DNA of 64,000 nucleotides. It comes from Ephydatia muelleri. Its lineage: Eukaryota > Porifera > Demospongiae > Spongillida > Spongillidae. Location of the stretch: NCBI GenBank assembly GCA_013339895.1, contig JABACO010000011.1:2309746-2373745 (forward strand). The letters run 5' to 3'. The notes beneath the pieces are model-generated. The model saw only the letters and a program-made list of their open reading frames with translations. It was not told the DNA's origin and searched no databases. Each line of letters begins with the position of its first letter. Within the stretch, counting starts at the first letter, position 1. Shown here piece by piece: positions 12,010-22,804 of the stretch. A program made the position numbers and the translations under genes.

Positions 12010-12734
12010 CGAAACCAGACAAATTTCATTCCACTAAATAAATACAGCTGGAATATTTTTGGAAAGCTGAATGAGTACATGCACCTGATAAAGCAGCTTC
12101 AAGAAAGTGACGACTTCTCAGTTGCCAACAACACTAAACTTACTATGATGTATTACATAATGGAACGTGTGCTCTACGACGCTTGCATATGGGTACGCTT
12201 CAGGCAAATTAATACGTGCACGTTATAGCACAAAAATGTGCAGATGCTTGCGGGATCATGCAGTATCTATTGATTTCAAACGGATCAACATCCGTATTAA
12301 TGAATCAGCGTGAGTTTTTACTGCACGCGGCTGACGAATTGGTGTTACGCATTAAATAAATAAATCTCTAGCTTTTTATTTGAACACCAAGGGGGTTTTT
12401 TTTCCCCCCCTCGGGTGCTTCTAAATAGTTCATTGCAACTAAATGCATTACGCGTGAATTGGTTAACTCTTTCATTTTGAAGATAAATACACTCCAGAGT
12501 GACCAAAGACCAATCGACTGCAACAATCAAGTAGAGGTCTCTCTTACGGCAGCAGCTTTTAGCCTGCTTTCACGGGTCGAGAGGGCTAAGGATTCCCTAG
12601 TTTGGGGCAATGCGGGCAATGTCCAGAACGTCGCAAGTTGCGCTTGGCTATATTCAACAATAGACCCGCCCCTCCGGCATGAAGCTCTTTTGCTCACCTC
12701 CTGCCCACAGCAAGAGGTGTATAGCAGTCAGTGA
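12010..12734 (+). CDS. Unrecognised gene, last two exons (hypothetical)
   Basis: Two consecutive exon-like blocks in compatible phase. 12010-12192 follows an AG acceptor (ATCACTGCAG) and ends at a GT donor (TGG/GTACG); it encodes 61 residues including NKYSWNIFGKLNEYMHL and YIMERVLYDACIW. 12498-12734 follows TACACTCCAG and ends in TGA; it encodes 78 residues with a heptad-like hydrophobic stretch (VSLTAAAFSLLSRVERAKDSL). The intron would be 305 nt. No upstream exon or start codon could be identified and no family is recognised. The splice-consistent phase is the only evidence that it is real. Confidence 0.35.
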
Positions 12735-13737
12735 ACAACGAACTCTCTATTATTTCATACATGTAAAGTAAATATGGAAGTGCGTTATTGTCTATTGCAT
12801 AAGCGTTATATACATGCGTGTGATTATATTTATATGAGGTCCAATTATTCTGTATCGTGACGTCGGGCGCGGTAGATTTTCCAAGCGCTTATGATCGTAC
12901 GTTATTATCTGATAAGAGCTAGGACTCTTGTAAGAAATCATACGAAATAGGTATTCTAAGTGGTATACAGGTGCATGGAAAGGGAGGGGCATACACTACT
13001 AGTTCATTTGATAATAGAAATGTTGTTTGCTGGGACTAATGCATGGTGCACCCACGTGCGCAATTATTCTCGTCTGGGAACGAGACTAATGGTACGCCCG
13101 CGGCTGTCATTTATATGCTGTTTCATGTACTTCATATTATTACGATGTCGATTCTTACGTGTATTTTTGATCAGTGCTGTACATGTAATTGATAATGGCA
13201 GTATATTATATTTGACGCCATTTTATACATGTAGACATGTATATTGGTATACTATATTGGAAGCGTCCAGAAAAATAGTGGTGCATTTTCACATTTCCAG
13301 GACAAGCAAATAGCAATGCTTGCATTGAAATGTATGGCTAAATAAAAATTCAGTGCTTTAACACTCCCCGAAGGATATAGTCCAATGTTTGATGCGTAAA
13401 TAAGAAGAACTTTCCAGTTCACAGCGGAACAAATTGACACTACCTCACTAGCGAACTTTTTCTCGACACTGTTCCTTATATCAGTAAAAACAGAGCAATA
13501 ACGTAAATAGACAATGCTGATGACGAGCTATGCTCTACTCTACATTTAGCTTACCTACTGGTGCGTTCTATGTGCGTGCATGTAATTTAAAATGAATACC
13601 TTTAACCTTTTATCTACAGACATCCTACCTAGATCTAGTACGATCTTCCTATATCTAGGACGACTAACAAAGTGACTGAAAAAATGAGCCCCTTTTTCGA
13701 ATATTCTGAAACAGTTCTACCTTGTCTAGATTAGAGC
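12735..13737. other. No recognisable gene
   Basis: Contains only short unsupported frames. One motif, CGTCTGGGAACGAGACTA near 13073, resembles the terminal motif of the repeats at 44348 and 46390 and may be a short MITE remnant. Confidence 0.4.
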
Positions 13738-14111
13738 ATGCTACTTGGAAAGGGGCTTTTCTTCTTATCTTTCATCTCATACCACGAGGTAAAACCATCT
13801 AAACGTTTCCCATTGATAATTATATGTGCATGCATATGCGGTACAGCGAATATGGGAAAGAACTTGGCAATAGGTGACATTATCGTAGGGAAAATAAAGA
13901 ACCTCAATCGCTCTGGATGTGTTGTGCTGGTAGTGGGTGTAGGTCACAAATGTCGGATTCGTGTTTAGTTGTCGGACCGTACAACGAAAGAGGAAATGGC
14001 TCGGGGTGTTGATAAAGAAGGCTCAACTGAAGAGAACGGGTAGCACAATAAGCGGAAGCGATGCTATCTCATTGAGGATGATGATGAAGGTTGGTTATTC
14101 AGAGGTCTCTA
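13738..14111 (+). pseudogene. Degenerate hypothetical frame with two in-frame TAG codons
   Basis: A single frame continues from 13738 to 14111 apart from TAG at 13966 and TAG at 14041. The encoded pieces include IGDIIVGKIKNLNRSGCVV, SDRTTKEEMARGVDKEGS and KRKRCYLIEDDDEGWLF, a protein-like composition with basic and acidic segments on both sides of the stops. Both stops could derive from CAG (Gln) by one substitution. No family is recognised. Likely a decayed gene piece. Confidence 0.3.
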
Positions 14112-15734
14112 GTAGTCATAAGAAGTGAAAGCGCTCTAATCAATGACGAGTAGCAGATAGAGAAACGCTCGAATACATGCATGTAGCTCGAGGTGTAATT
14201 AATTAAACCGTGCTAGTTCGTATTCTTTCTTACGACCTTAAAACACATTCCGATGCCATATTGCATGCAAAGTATTCATGTCACTTATTTGCTACTTTCC
14301 CATATTTTTGGATATGCGAAAGGGTTAAATCAATGTTTTTTTTAATAATATGCATCCTATCGTGGATTATTTCATATAAATAAGTTAATTAAAAATTCTG
14401 CTAAACCCTTCATTAATAGCCACAAATCATAAAATTGGTGTATTAAAATCAAAAGCAGCAAACAGTTAATTAATTTGAGAAAACCACATTAACTAAGGAT
14501 ACCAAGTAGGACTGTGTCTGACAAGGTCAATTATAACAAATGAAGCTCCTAGTGGCCTATTTTGCTCTTCGTATAGGTACCATCATTACACAATATCACT
14601 GAAACCAGCTCTGCTTTATCCAACTGATGTTTCTTATCACAATGCACACATAATTTTCAGTACAGTCACATGGCATCAGTGTAGGAATGTTAAAATGTGT
14701 TCATCTGAAATGGAGCACATATAGGTGTTAAGGTTTAAGCAATGAAAGAAAGCGAGTCACTTACTCGCCTATTTTACTGAGATTTGCACAATAATCTCAT
14801 TCTGCCAGAATAAAATTGCTGAATGAGTAAATGAATTAAGTGATTTCTTCTGCATTGTAATGTACTCACCTATGATAGTAGTCAACAATAAACAATTATG
14901 CTTAAAAAAATAATGTTTACTATTTCAAAAGCTATCGGAAATAAACAAATCTAGCTTGTCGTATGATGTCGCGGGACCGGAAATCGGATGCACATTGAAC
15001 GGTAAAGGAGTGCATGCGTCGAGAGATATTGATGGGTACAGGAGTAGCTGTTGAGTGGGAAAGCATGAATGCACATTGCTTGTTTTTTTTTGGTTTTTTT
15101 TTTGTTTTTGTTTTTTTGTTGAAATAGAGTAGGCGCACTGGGACCGAGTGTTTGAAGACCATTGAGAGAAGGCAATACATCTGGAAAGCCTCCTTAGCCG
15201 CAATAGATGAGCTGAATACCCCTGATGCAAGATCTCACACGTGTGTTGTGCTGGTGCAGTATGCAGAAGACACCGGATTAGAGATGCACCGCACAATGAG
15301 TAAGAAGCACTACTATTCAAAATATGTATAGCAATACACTTCTGAAAATCTATATGCCAGTTTTGAGACCACTAAAGACTTGTGACAATGCTACAAAGAT
15401 GGTGAAAGCAAGTCAAAACAGTGAGTAATGTCATCTTCAAATACTTGTAAACAATCCGGAATATCACTGATTGGTATATAGTGTAATAGCAGCCATAGAG
15501 GACCAAATTAAAAGGGCAAAACCTTGAGGAGTAACCGGTTGATAGTGACTGACCAATGTAATCCTATAGCTGTTGAGTATATGTTCAAAGACTTTTTGGT
15601 TGTATCCTACATGCACAGTCAACTCTGAGTCAATTGTGGTGCTCGTGTTTGAAGTTGGTAATAAACTCATCCAATGCAGACGACACATGTATACTCGTTA
15701 TATGTTCTGTACGGAAGCTGAATTTAACTATAGT

Positions 15735-15915
15735 TGATCAAACGGCGCCCGGTTTTGTTCAAGGGGTCGGCCGGTTGCCAGCAGGTGTTCAAAGGGTCAA
15801 CCGGTTGACTAACGAGCCGCCCGGCAGGAATTCAATATTCAACGCTCACTGTCTGAGTTAAACAACCGAACGACAAGTTGATCAACAGGTCGGACGGTTG
15901 ACTAACAGCGGGCGG
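15735..15915. repeat. Degenerate TTGATCAACCGG array 2
   Basis: Several imperfect copies of the CCGGTTGATCAAC unit with linkers such as GGTCGG and GAGCCGCC. It is the inverted counterpart of the array at 27020-27122 and directly abuts the PHD end of the Ulp1/PHD repeat. Confidence 0.65.
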
Positions 15916-15924
15916 CTCAACATA

Positions 15925-17197
15925 AATACATGCATTTCAGTACCCACTGCCTGATTTGTGCGATTAATCTATGCTATATACATACAATGGTGGCTGATTT
16001 ACACTTACATCGATATTGAAACGATTCCCATTCACAGCGGCATGTACAGTTCGCTTCCGAATATCATGTCGTTCAGTATTGATCTATGTTTCAAATTGAA
16101 TAATGGCCTAACACATTAGGCAAAAATGCTAGCACTGGTATAGAAAAGTCATTGCACATCCAAATATTACGCTTGAATCAGGATTGGTGTCGGATATAGC
16201 GATACACACCATTACAAGAAAGTTCAGACCTGTGTAGTTGAACGCTGCTGTGACAAGGCTAGCTGCATTGCAACCTCTGCATGTTCCCCACATACCTTGA
16301 AGGTACAGTTATGCATTTCAGATGACATCATTCTTTACACCTAAAACATTGAATCTGTGTTCCTTCCTCTGGCAAGCAGCAGATACAATTGATGGGAACC
16401 TTTTCAATTATATTCTGGTCTGGAGGTGCATGAAAATAATTGCATGTAGGAAATGGTGTCTTTCAATTCAGTCACATAATAGAACCTCATTTTTTGTAGC
16501 ATCATAATTGTGACTGTACCAGGGTCTTGATCAAAACAAAGTGAGAAGCAAAAGCAATAGTAAAGACACCAAAATCACTTCCATTTTGTTGTTTGTTCAC
16601 TGATCAGCATATTCGCTGTTTATGTACTTTTGATGGGACTGCAGAATATCAGCAACCAACTTTTTTTGTCATCTGTGGTAGGTCCCAATGTATGCTATCA
16701 TAGACCCTGAAAGTAGATGGGGATGCATCAACAGCAGATACCATTTGCCAGTTTTGTTCCCTCAACAAATACTGCGCCATCCAACCATTCAGATACTAGT
16801 AATATTTTCTTGTGCCATAAGATTACACTGACACATCCAACCTGCCTCCAGGCTTTGCATTCCACGTTCACAGAAGTCTTATGGAGATATCTCTGCTGCC
16901 TGAATATTCTTGTAATTTGTGCAGGTGCAACTTGGATGGTACAGAGATGAACACACCCTTAAGTTGGCCTTACATGGGCAGTGTGGTATCTTGTTCTGCA
17001 AAGGCAATCTAAAATGAAGCAAAGATGTCATCTCCACAAATGTTTCAATGTGAGGTGTAGTTGCTGGAAGAATAAGACAGAGTGCAGTAATCAGTGTGTG
17101 TGGGGGGGTGTGTGTGTGTGTGCGTGTGTGTGTGGGGTGTGTGTGTGTGTGCGCGTGTGTGTGTGTGTGTGTGTCTGTGTGTGTGTGAATGAGTGTC

Positions 17198-17247
<50 letters not shown>

Positions 17248-17465
17248 GGTGGGTGGGTGCGCGCGCGAGTGTGTGTGTGTTTATGTGTTTCTGTGTGCTT
17301 TTGTTTCTGTATTGTGGGGGTGTGTGTGTTTCTACATGTATTTGTGTGCGTGTGTGCGTGTTTGCTTGTGTACGTGTGTGCGTGTGTGCTTCTTTTAGTC
17401 TTTGTCTTTGTGAGTGGTAATGTCCTGGTCTAGAGCTAGTCTGTACTTTATTTTCATTACATAAT
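15925..17465 (-). pseudogene. Ulp1/PHD repeat, copy C, with internal microsatellite
   Basis: Colinear with the copy at 75-1560 on the same strand. The PHD region is near 16320-16430, the protease Cys region near 16570-16600 and the His/Asp region near 16640-16760. The N-terminal CSSPCHPSC region near 16860-16980 is followed by a TG microsatellite (17090-17395) and the TTTAGTCTTTGTCTTTGTGA border. In-frame stops and deletions break every frame. Part of the left IR-B arm. Confidence 0.65.
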
Positions 17466-17586
17466 TAAATAAAAAATTTATTTTTAATTGTTACAAGAGA
17501 ATACACGAAGCATACATGTATTCAACGAGTGAAAAACCAATTGCCTTTGATCACGTGTACCTTCTTTGATTTCTTTTGCTTCAGCC

Positions 17587-19044
17587 TCACTTTATATATT
17601 GCATTTCCTTGAAAGCGGTCATAGTTGTTTGTAGAACATCATGTGCAGGTACATTGTGTGTAGATGGTTGATCTACATGATGCTGATCATCAACTCCATT
17701 CCAATGGCAACACTTCTTATCAAAGAGTAGTGACACACACAACTGTTCACTTCTGATTTCATCCAATAGGGCTAGCAATCTATCTGATGCAGTTCCTCGA
17801 AACTGTGGTGGCCTTGGATCATAGTCTTCAACAAGTTTTGTTTTCCTCTTTCTCTGCTTTGAATACTCATGCTTTTCAATGACATAGGTATGGTACTATC
17901 CTTTCTGCTCCTTGGAACATTTCACATACATAAATATGATGTCACAGGGAGCGGTTCTTCAGTGAGTGGTTGCTCTTCACCCTCACCCAATGAAATACTT
18001 GATTGTGTTTTATATGGTGTTGGTTTGATTGCAGAGTGAGCATGAAGGATTGCTGATACATGAGTACAGCTTGAAGATTTTCTGAAAATAGAATAGTACC
18101 AAAATAAGGAGAAAGTTCAAAACGTTTCTTCAGTAACATATAACATGCTATGCATTCACAAGTTGCTGACAGAATGACAGAATAGATGCTAAGCCTTCAG
18201 AATCTGACTCTAACAACAGGTTAGCATGGTAAAGTCCTGTTTTAATGGATGGTTTCATCGTAGCATGGACATGGCAATATTTTGGATTGTTAGTATTGAC
18301 ACTAAGCTTCTCCAATCTACCAGATGCCCAGTGAGCATACCCACATGTGAGTGCTCAGAAGGTTCCTTCATCACCTGACCAACCAACATGACCAGCTAAG
18401 TACGTGTAGGCCAAACCTGTTCAAAACATATTGCAACAATTGTCACGATAATTTTAAAATATACTGACCAGCTGTAACAGTAGGTATGTAAGGAGCAACT
18501 TGCATATAGTTTTCTGGTGCCACAGTTACCCAGCCAGATGGAGGAGGTGGTGGGACAGTCAGTGGAGCTAACCTATGTCCAGCATCTGTGAGCGTCTTGT
18601 ACTTTTTGTATAGTTAGGAGCCATCCACATCCACAACAGTCATATTACCAACTACAGCTTCGTTCATTCTACCCAGTGTATTGGGAAGGTAATTATATAT
18701 GCACTCATTTAATGTTTAAACTACCTGTCGATAAGCTTCTTCTTATTCCATGAACCTGGTGCACATATTCCCCTGCACAACAGCCACCATCTTAAAGCAG
18801 GTACAGTATGTCTATCAAAAGGTGCTGAGAGATCTGCGCCTGGAATGTCGGCTGCAGTAAGCGCCACATGCGGATCAGAAGAACCAGCAGCCCTGTCCCT
18901 TTCAACAAGTCGTGATCGCGTTACCTTTCTTTGGACTGACAAAATAGTCAAAACCGTAGGCCCATGTGCCAGCAGTCCGGACGCGATGTCACGATTAATC
19001 AAATTTTTAATCAACATTCCATCGCTTACGCGCAACTGATCCAT
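17587..19044 (-). pseudogene. SAP/SWIM zinc-finger family gene, fragmented
   Basis: Exon-like blocks on the minus strand. 19044-18726 ends with a SAP-like helix pair (LRWWLLCRGI..NKKKLIDR) at a GT donor. About 18640-18450 encodes PPPPPSGWVTVAPENYM. About 18430-18150 encodes GYAHWASGRLEKLS, YCHVHATMKPS and TCECIAC. About 18080-17950 encodes SSSCTHVSAILHAHSA. The CEC and CTH pieces together form the CxC..CxH pattern of a SWIM zinc finger. 17880-17587 encodes DYDPRPPQFRG and LCVSLLFDKKCC. This order (SAP, SWIM, DPRPP) matches a multi-copy invertebrate family often linked to YqaJ-type nucleases and mobile DNA. Frames slip and at least one stop interrupts it, so it is probably a pseudogene. Confidence 0.55.
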
Positions 19045-19067
19045 TTCTGGATATGGGTAAGTTTGTA

Positions 19068-19540
19068 TTACTTCTGATCATATGCATGCAATAATAATAG
19101 AGAAACGTACACTTGTGTCATTCCTTGACTTCCCCCCCTCAATAACGTAATAGTAGTAAAGGATCTAATTAGCCTTAGTGCAACTAATTTTAATTGCAAT
19201 GGTGGTTTGGTTTTGTTTGTTTTGTTTTATTTTTTCCATATGACGATGAACACACAGGGGTTTCGCACGTCAAATCCAATCAACTGTTTAAATCGAGTAG
19301 AATTCAGGTATACGACAAGGGCTCTTGCTCTCGTTCCGCGGATCATAGAAGTATTCCCTTATCCGTGTCGAAAACATTTCACCTTGCGCGTGGATGGAAA
19401 CAAAGATGTCTCAGCCTCAACTAAACGAATCCAAACAGCTCGCTGGTTGTTACTAATAGACTGGAACCGCAATTTTCTGTACACATGCATTGTTTACATT
19501 ATACATCCTGAAATATATACATATACGTTGACCATTAATA
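19068..19540. repeat. Left arm of nested inverted repeat IR-C
   Basis: Reverse complement of 22805-23284. Landmarks: TTCTGATCATATGCATGCA at the outer end, the GATCATAGAAGTATTCCC block, and CATATACGTTGACCATTA at the inner end. No function recognised for the frames it contains. Confidence 0.85.
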
Positions 19541-19983
19541 TATAAACTCCTACTTTTAGCTACACCCTCTAGGTCATCCGGCATACATGCACGGTAGGGG
19601 TTTCGAATCGAATGATCAGTCAGTGCTATATACTGTCCCATCGAAAGAACAAGTGGCGAGGGAAATTGTGTAATATTATCCAGGGTGTGTGTGGATATAC
19701 TTCGTTAATTCTCATGCAGGTACATAGGAACTCGGTCGGTAAGGGGCCGCGTAATACGCCGTATGGTAGCGAATTCACATGCCTAACTTATAGTACCCCA
19801 CCGGGTGTGAATGTCATGACGAATACATATATGTTACATGTAAGCAATGCAGTAAAGTTGCTAGCAATGTCCGCAATAGTTTTGAAACGAGAACAGGTTG
19901 CCAGGGATTGTCAGCTACGGGGAGAGGTGGGAAGGCAACATGTACTGAAATAAGAGAACCATGTACATGTAATACTAACTGAC

Positions 19984-20304
19984 CTAACAACCTAATTGCC
20001 TGCACAACACTTGACATCGTATACTGCCGGACCCGTAGGTGCGACGGCAAAGATCACATGCCACACAGCGGCGTCGGTCAGCGCGAATGCTCCGTCCATC
20101 ATCATCGTCGTGAGCATCTCGAACGCTCCGTTCATCATCGACATAATTTCGCCACGGCCTGCCACTATCGAGAGCATCTCGAACGCTCCGCCCATCCTCA
20201 TCATCATCGACATAATTTTGCCACGGCCTGCCACTATCCTCAGCTGAAGTACCGATGGTAACCACAGCAATCGCCAACATCGCACAAACTACTTCCAATC
20301 TCAT
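19984..20304 (-). CDS. Secreted cysteine-rich peptide precursor, intact copy
   Basis: Single-exon frame of 106 residues, starting at ATG 20304 and ending TAG at 19984-19986. Residues 1-21 form a typical signal peptide (hydrophobic LAIAVVTIG core, TSA cleavage region). Residues 23-45 and 46-65 are two copies of an acidic module with the core DSGRPW-x-NYVDD and RSVRDA. A DDDDGRSIRADRRR linker with a basic cleavage site follows. The C-terminal 27 residues contain six Cys spaced C-x2-C-x2-C-x10-C-x3-C-x4-C (positions 80, 83, 86, 97, 101, 106). A TATAAAAA box lies at 20356-20363, about 50 bp upstream. This is the layout of a prepropeptide releasing a disulfide-rich peptide. Target and role are unknown and I recognise no family. 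A divergent damaged copy is at 20714. Confidence 0.7.
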   Translation of the reverse strand: MRLEVVCAMLAIAVVTIGTSAEDSGRPWQNYVDDDEDGRSVRDALDSGRPWRNYVDDERSVRDAHDDDDGRSIRADRRRCVACDLCRRTYGSGSIRCQVLCRQLGC

Positions 20305-20355
20305 TCTCTGTACCACCAGCTGCGTTTGAGTAATAGCAACTAACGCAGCGATGTG

Positions 20356-20363
20356 TTTTTATA
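20356..20363 (-). promoter_or_regulatory. TATA box of the minus-strand peptide gene
   Basis: TATAAAAA read on the minus strand, about 52 bp upstream of ATG 20304, in sequence identical to that before the plus-strand copy. Confidence 0.6.
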
Positions 20364-20654
20364 CAGCTGCAGGGTGAATGCAAGAAATTGAGTCATATCC
20401 GTATGCAAACAACTATCCATACAACTTTGACCCAAGAGTTAAGTTAAGAGAAATGAAGTTCGAATCATAAACCTAAATCAAGAAATTAGTCACGTACATT
20501 TGAAGTCTTCAAACATGCCTGTCTAATTTCAATACAAAGGTTTATGATAAGAACTGACTTCATTTCTCTTAACTCGTAAACTCTTGCGTCAAAGTTGTAT
20601 AGATAATTGTTTGCATACGGATATGACTCATTTCTTGCATTCACCCTGCAGCTG

Positions 20655-20662
20655 TATAAAAA
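20655..20662 (+). promoter_or_regulatory. TATA box of the plus-strand peptide gene copy
   Basis: TATAAAAA about 52 bp upstream of ATG 20714, mirror image of the box at 20356-20363. Confidence 0.6.
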
Positions 20663-20713
20663 CACATCGCTGCGTTAATTGCTATTATTCAAACGCAGCT
20701 GGTGGTGCAGAGA

Positions 20714-21038
20714 ATGAGATTGGAAGTAGTTTGTGCGATGTTGGCGATTGCTGTGGTTACCATCGGTACTTCAGCTGAGGATAGTGGCAGGCCGTGGCGA
20801 AATTATGTCGATGCTGATGAGGATGGGCGGAGCGTTCGAGATGCTCTCGATAGTGGCAGGCCGTGGCGAAATTATGTCGATGATGAACGGAGCGTTCGAG
20901 TTGCTCACGACGATGATGATGGACGGAGCATTCGCGCTGACCGACGCCGCTGTGTGCATGGCATGTGATCTCTGCCGTCGCACCTACGGGTCCGGCAGTA
21001 TACGATGTCAAGTGTTATGCAGGCAATTAGGTTGTTAG
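20714..21038 (+). pseudogene. Secreted cysteine-rich peptide precursor, frameshifted copy
   Basis: Mirror copy of the gene at 19984-20304. ATG at 20714; signal peptide and both acidic modules are present with few changes. A 4 bp insertion (GCAT) near 20955, just after the RRRC codons, shifts the frame so the product stops at 20968 after the first Cys. The remaining Cys codons lie in another frame and end at TAG 21036-21038. As written it would give a secreted acidic propeptide without the disulfide-rich domain. An allelic or sequencing difference is possible. Confidence 0.65.
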
Positions 21039-21279
21039 GTCAGTTAGTATTACATGTACATGGTTCTCTTATTTCAGTACATGTTGCCTTCCCACCTCTC
21101 CCCGTAGCTGACAATCCCTGGCAACCTGTTCTCGTTTCAAAACTATTGCGGACATTGCTAGCAACTTTACTGCATTGCTTACATGTAACATAAATGTATT
21201 CGTTATGACATTCACACCCGGTGTGATACTATATCGCTACCATACGGCGGCCCCTTACAAGACCCCGAGTTCCGCCGGT

Positions 21280-21310
21280 GGGGGGGGGGGGGGGGGGGGG
21301 AGGGGGGGTG
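21280..21310. repeat. Poly-G tract
   Basis: G-rich homopolymer interrupted by A and T, lying just outside the core palindrome. It creates spurious Gly/Pro frames. Confidence 0.9.
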
Positions 21311-21491
21311 CGGGGGGTTGGGTAAGGGGGGTTACCAACCCCAGGCCTCAAGGTATAATTCGGGCCTCGCGGTTCAAATTGTGTTGCATTTGTAGCATGC
21401 AGTTTAAACGTACATGTACAACGGACGTACAAAATCGATCGAGTCCATCTCCATCTACTGAAAGTCATGACTCACGCGTAGACCAGGATAT

Positions 21492-21711
21492 GTGATCGTT
21501 TGGACCTCTAACATGTTTTTTCAAGATTTCATTTTTTTTTTTTAATTCAACAAGTCTGAAATGTCCTCTACACATTGCTGCTTACGCACTGAGAATCGGA
21601 GTATCAGTATGGAGTTGTAAGGCTCTGAATTTGTAATTAGCCATACAAGCGTTACATTTCTATTGCGCGTACTGGAAATTTTATAATGTATGCGTTAGGC
21701 GGAACGATTCC
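21492..21711. mobile_element. 220 bp MITE, GGGATCGTTTC family, copy 1
   Basis: Ends GTGATCGTTTGG and, reverse-complemented, GGAATCGTTCC. Flanked by ATAT (21488-21491 and 21712-21715). The interior shares the TTTTTTCAAGATTTC and ATGGAGTTGTAAGGCTC blocks with the copies at 30927, 33325, 38941 and 41322. No coding capacity. Confidence 0.7.
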
Positions 21712-21769
21712 ATATACGGTTGCTAATTAACATCGGCGGGCTTGGTAGCCGATGGTTTAGGTATTGAGT

Positions 21770-22470
21770 CTTCTCTACCAGAAAAAAAGGCAACGTACAC
21801 GCAAGCGTTTGCATGAAGATGCTGATTCTACAGTTGATGTAGAGGCAACTACAACAGCACATGCAGTTGAAGGCGAATGTTTTGCCACCACCAGCTTCCG
21901 CGTAGGTGTATTCTATCGTCAAATTGACGCCGGTATGCAGCGATAGGCATGCCGTTTTGTTAAACACATTGGTGATCTAATTGGGTTCTTGTACAAGTAC
22001 AAAACAATGACAGGAGTGGACTTGAAATTGTCTTATGATCGTTTTTCAGCAGCTTATTTTGAAGATGTGTCATTTGGGTTCTTGTACAAGTACAAAACAA
22101 TAACAGAGGTGGACTTAAAATTGTTTTATGATCGTTTTTCAGCAACTTATTTTGAAGATGTGTCTATAATGAGCTGTCAAAGGAAGTACTAATGTTATCA
22201 TAAACAGGACAGGTGAACCTATATAGGTACCAACGAGCAACTAAGTCCCTTGGCGCTTTTAAACAGACTCCATTAATAGCCATCTGGAGGCATTATTTCC
22301 AAACTTATGCGTTACTCTTAGATCTTGCCTGTAACTGTTGCCTCTGCAGAAAGAAATTTTAGCCAGCTAAAAAGAATAAATAACTATACACTTTCTATTA
22401 TGACTCAAGAGCGGTTGCAGGCCTTTCCTTACTTTGTATCGAGTCTGACTTAGCCAGAACTGTTAACTAT
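21770..22470 (+). pseudogene. hAT-type (ZMYM1-like) transposase remnant with tandem duplication
   Basis: Plus-strand coding remnant. 21770-21946 encodes a basic stretch and SFRVGVFYRQID. 21981-22166 contains two tandem, in-frame 93 bp copies encoding GFLYKYKT and DRFSA-YFEDVS. About 22330-22460 encodes VASAERNFSQLKRIN, LSIMTQERLQ, the hAT C-terminal dimerisation motif. Stops and gaps separate the pieces. The order and motifs fit the large hAT transposases related to ZMYM1. No terminal repeats were found for it. Confidence 0.6.
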
Positions 22471-22714
22471 GACTCGTTGATAAGTTCGTTTGCTTAGAGA
22501 AAGAATCGAAAAGCACCTTTGTAGTATTTATTCCATGCACAATTATGTTTGTTGAAGAAACTATCGGTCTATACATTCATGCATATTAACACGAAATGGC
22601 ATGCGTTAACTATCCATATGCATGCAAGTTAGAGATGGTGACCAGTCAGGTTTTATGGGGCCTATGGGTTCCCAAACGCTCTGCTACCCTGGGCCTCACC
22701 GGCCCTGACCATAT

Positions 22715-22717
<3 letters not shown>

Positions 22718-22778
<61 letters not shown>
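22718..22778. repeat. (CA)n microsatellite
   Basis: About 30 uninterrupted CA units. Confidence 0.98.
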
Positions 22779-22781
<3 letters not shown>

Positions 22782-22804
22782 ATTACACAAAGGAGAAGGA
22801 GTAG

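Larger units (their letters stand above)
14735..17466. repeat. Left arm of large inverted repeat IR-B
   Basis: Reads as the reverse complement of 24609-28495 with indels. Matching landmarks: 14740-14880 with 28315-28490, 14940-15060 with 27725-27880, 15464-15720 with 27123-27400, the CCGG array at 15735-15915 with 27020-27122, and the Ulp1/PHD copy with that of the other arm. The right arm has a roughly 380 bp extra piece (about 27905-28290) and a 27 bp tandem duplication near 28440-28480. Confidence 0.8.
19729..20490. repeat. Left arm of core palindrome IR-D
   Basis: Near-exact reverse complement of 20526-21272, carrying the intact copy of the cysteine-rich peptide gene. The two arms are separated by only about 35 bp, which itself contains the perfect palindrome TTTGAAG-T-CTTCAAA near 20505. 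Confidence 0.9.
20526..21272. repeat. Right arm of core palindrome IR-D
   Basis: Reverse complement of 19729-20490, from the common TTAAGAGAAATGAAGT block out to GTAAGGGGCC. Carries the frameshifted peptide gene copy. Small indels and substitutions distinguish the arms. Confidence 0.9.

Noticed and set aside
14925..15320. 131-codon minus-strand frame
   Set aside because: Spans a poly-T/poly-A rich, Lys/Gln low-complexity stretch; the mirror region near 27600-27850 does not preserve the frame.
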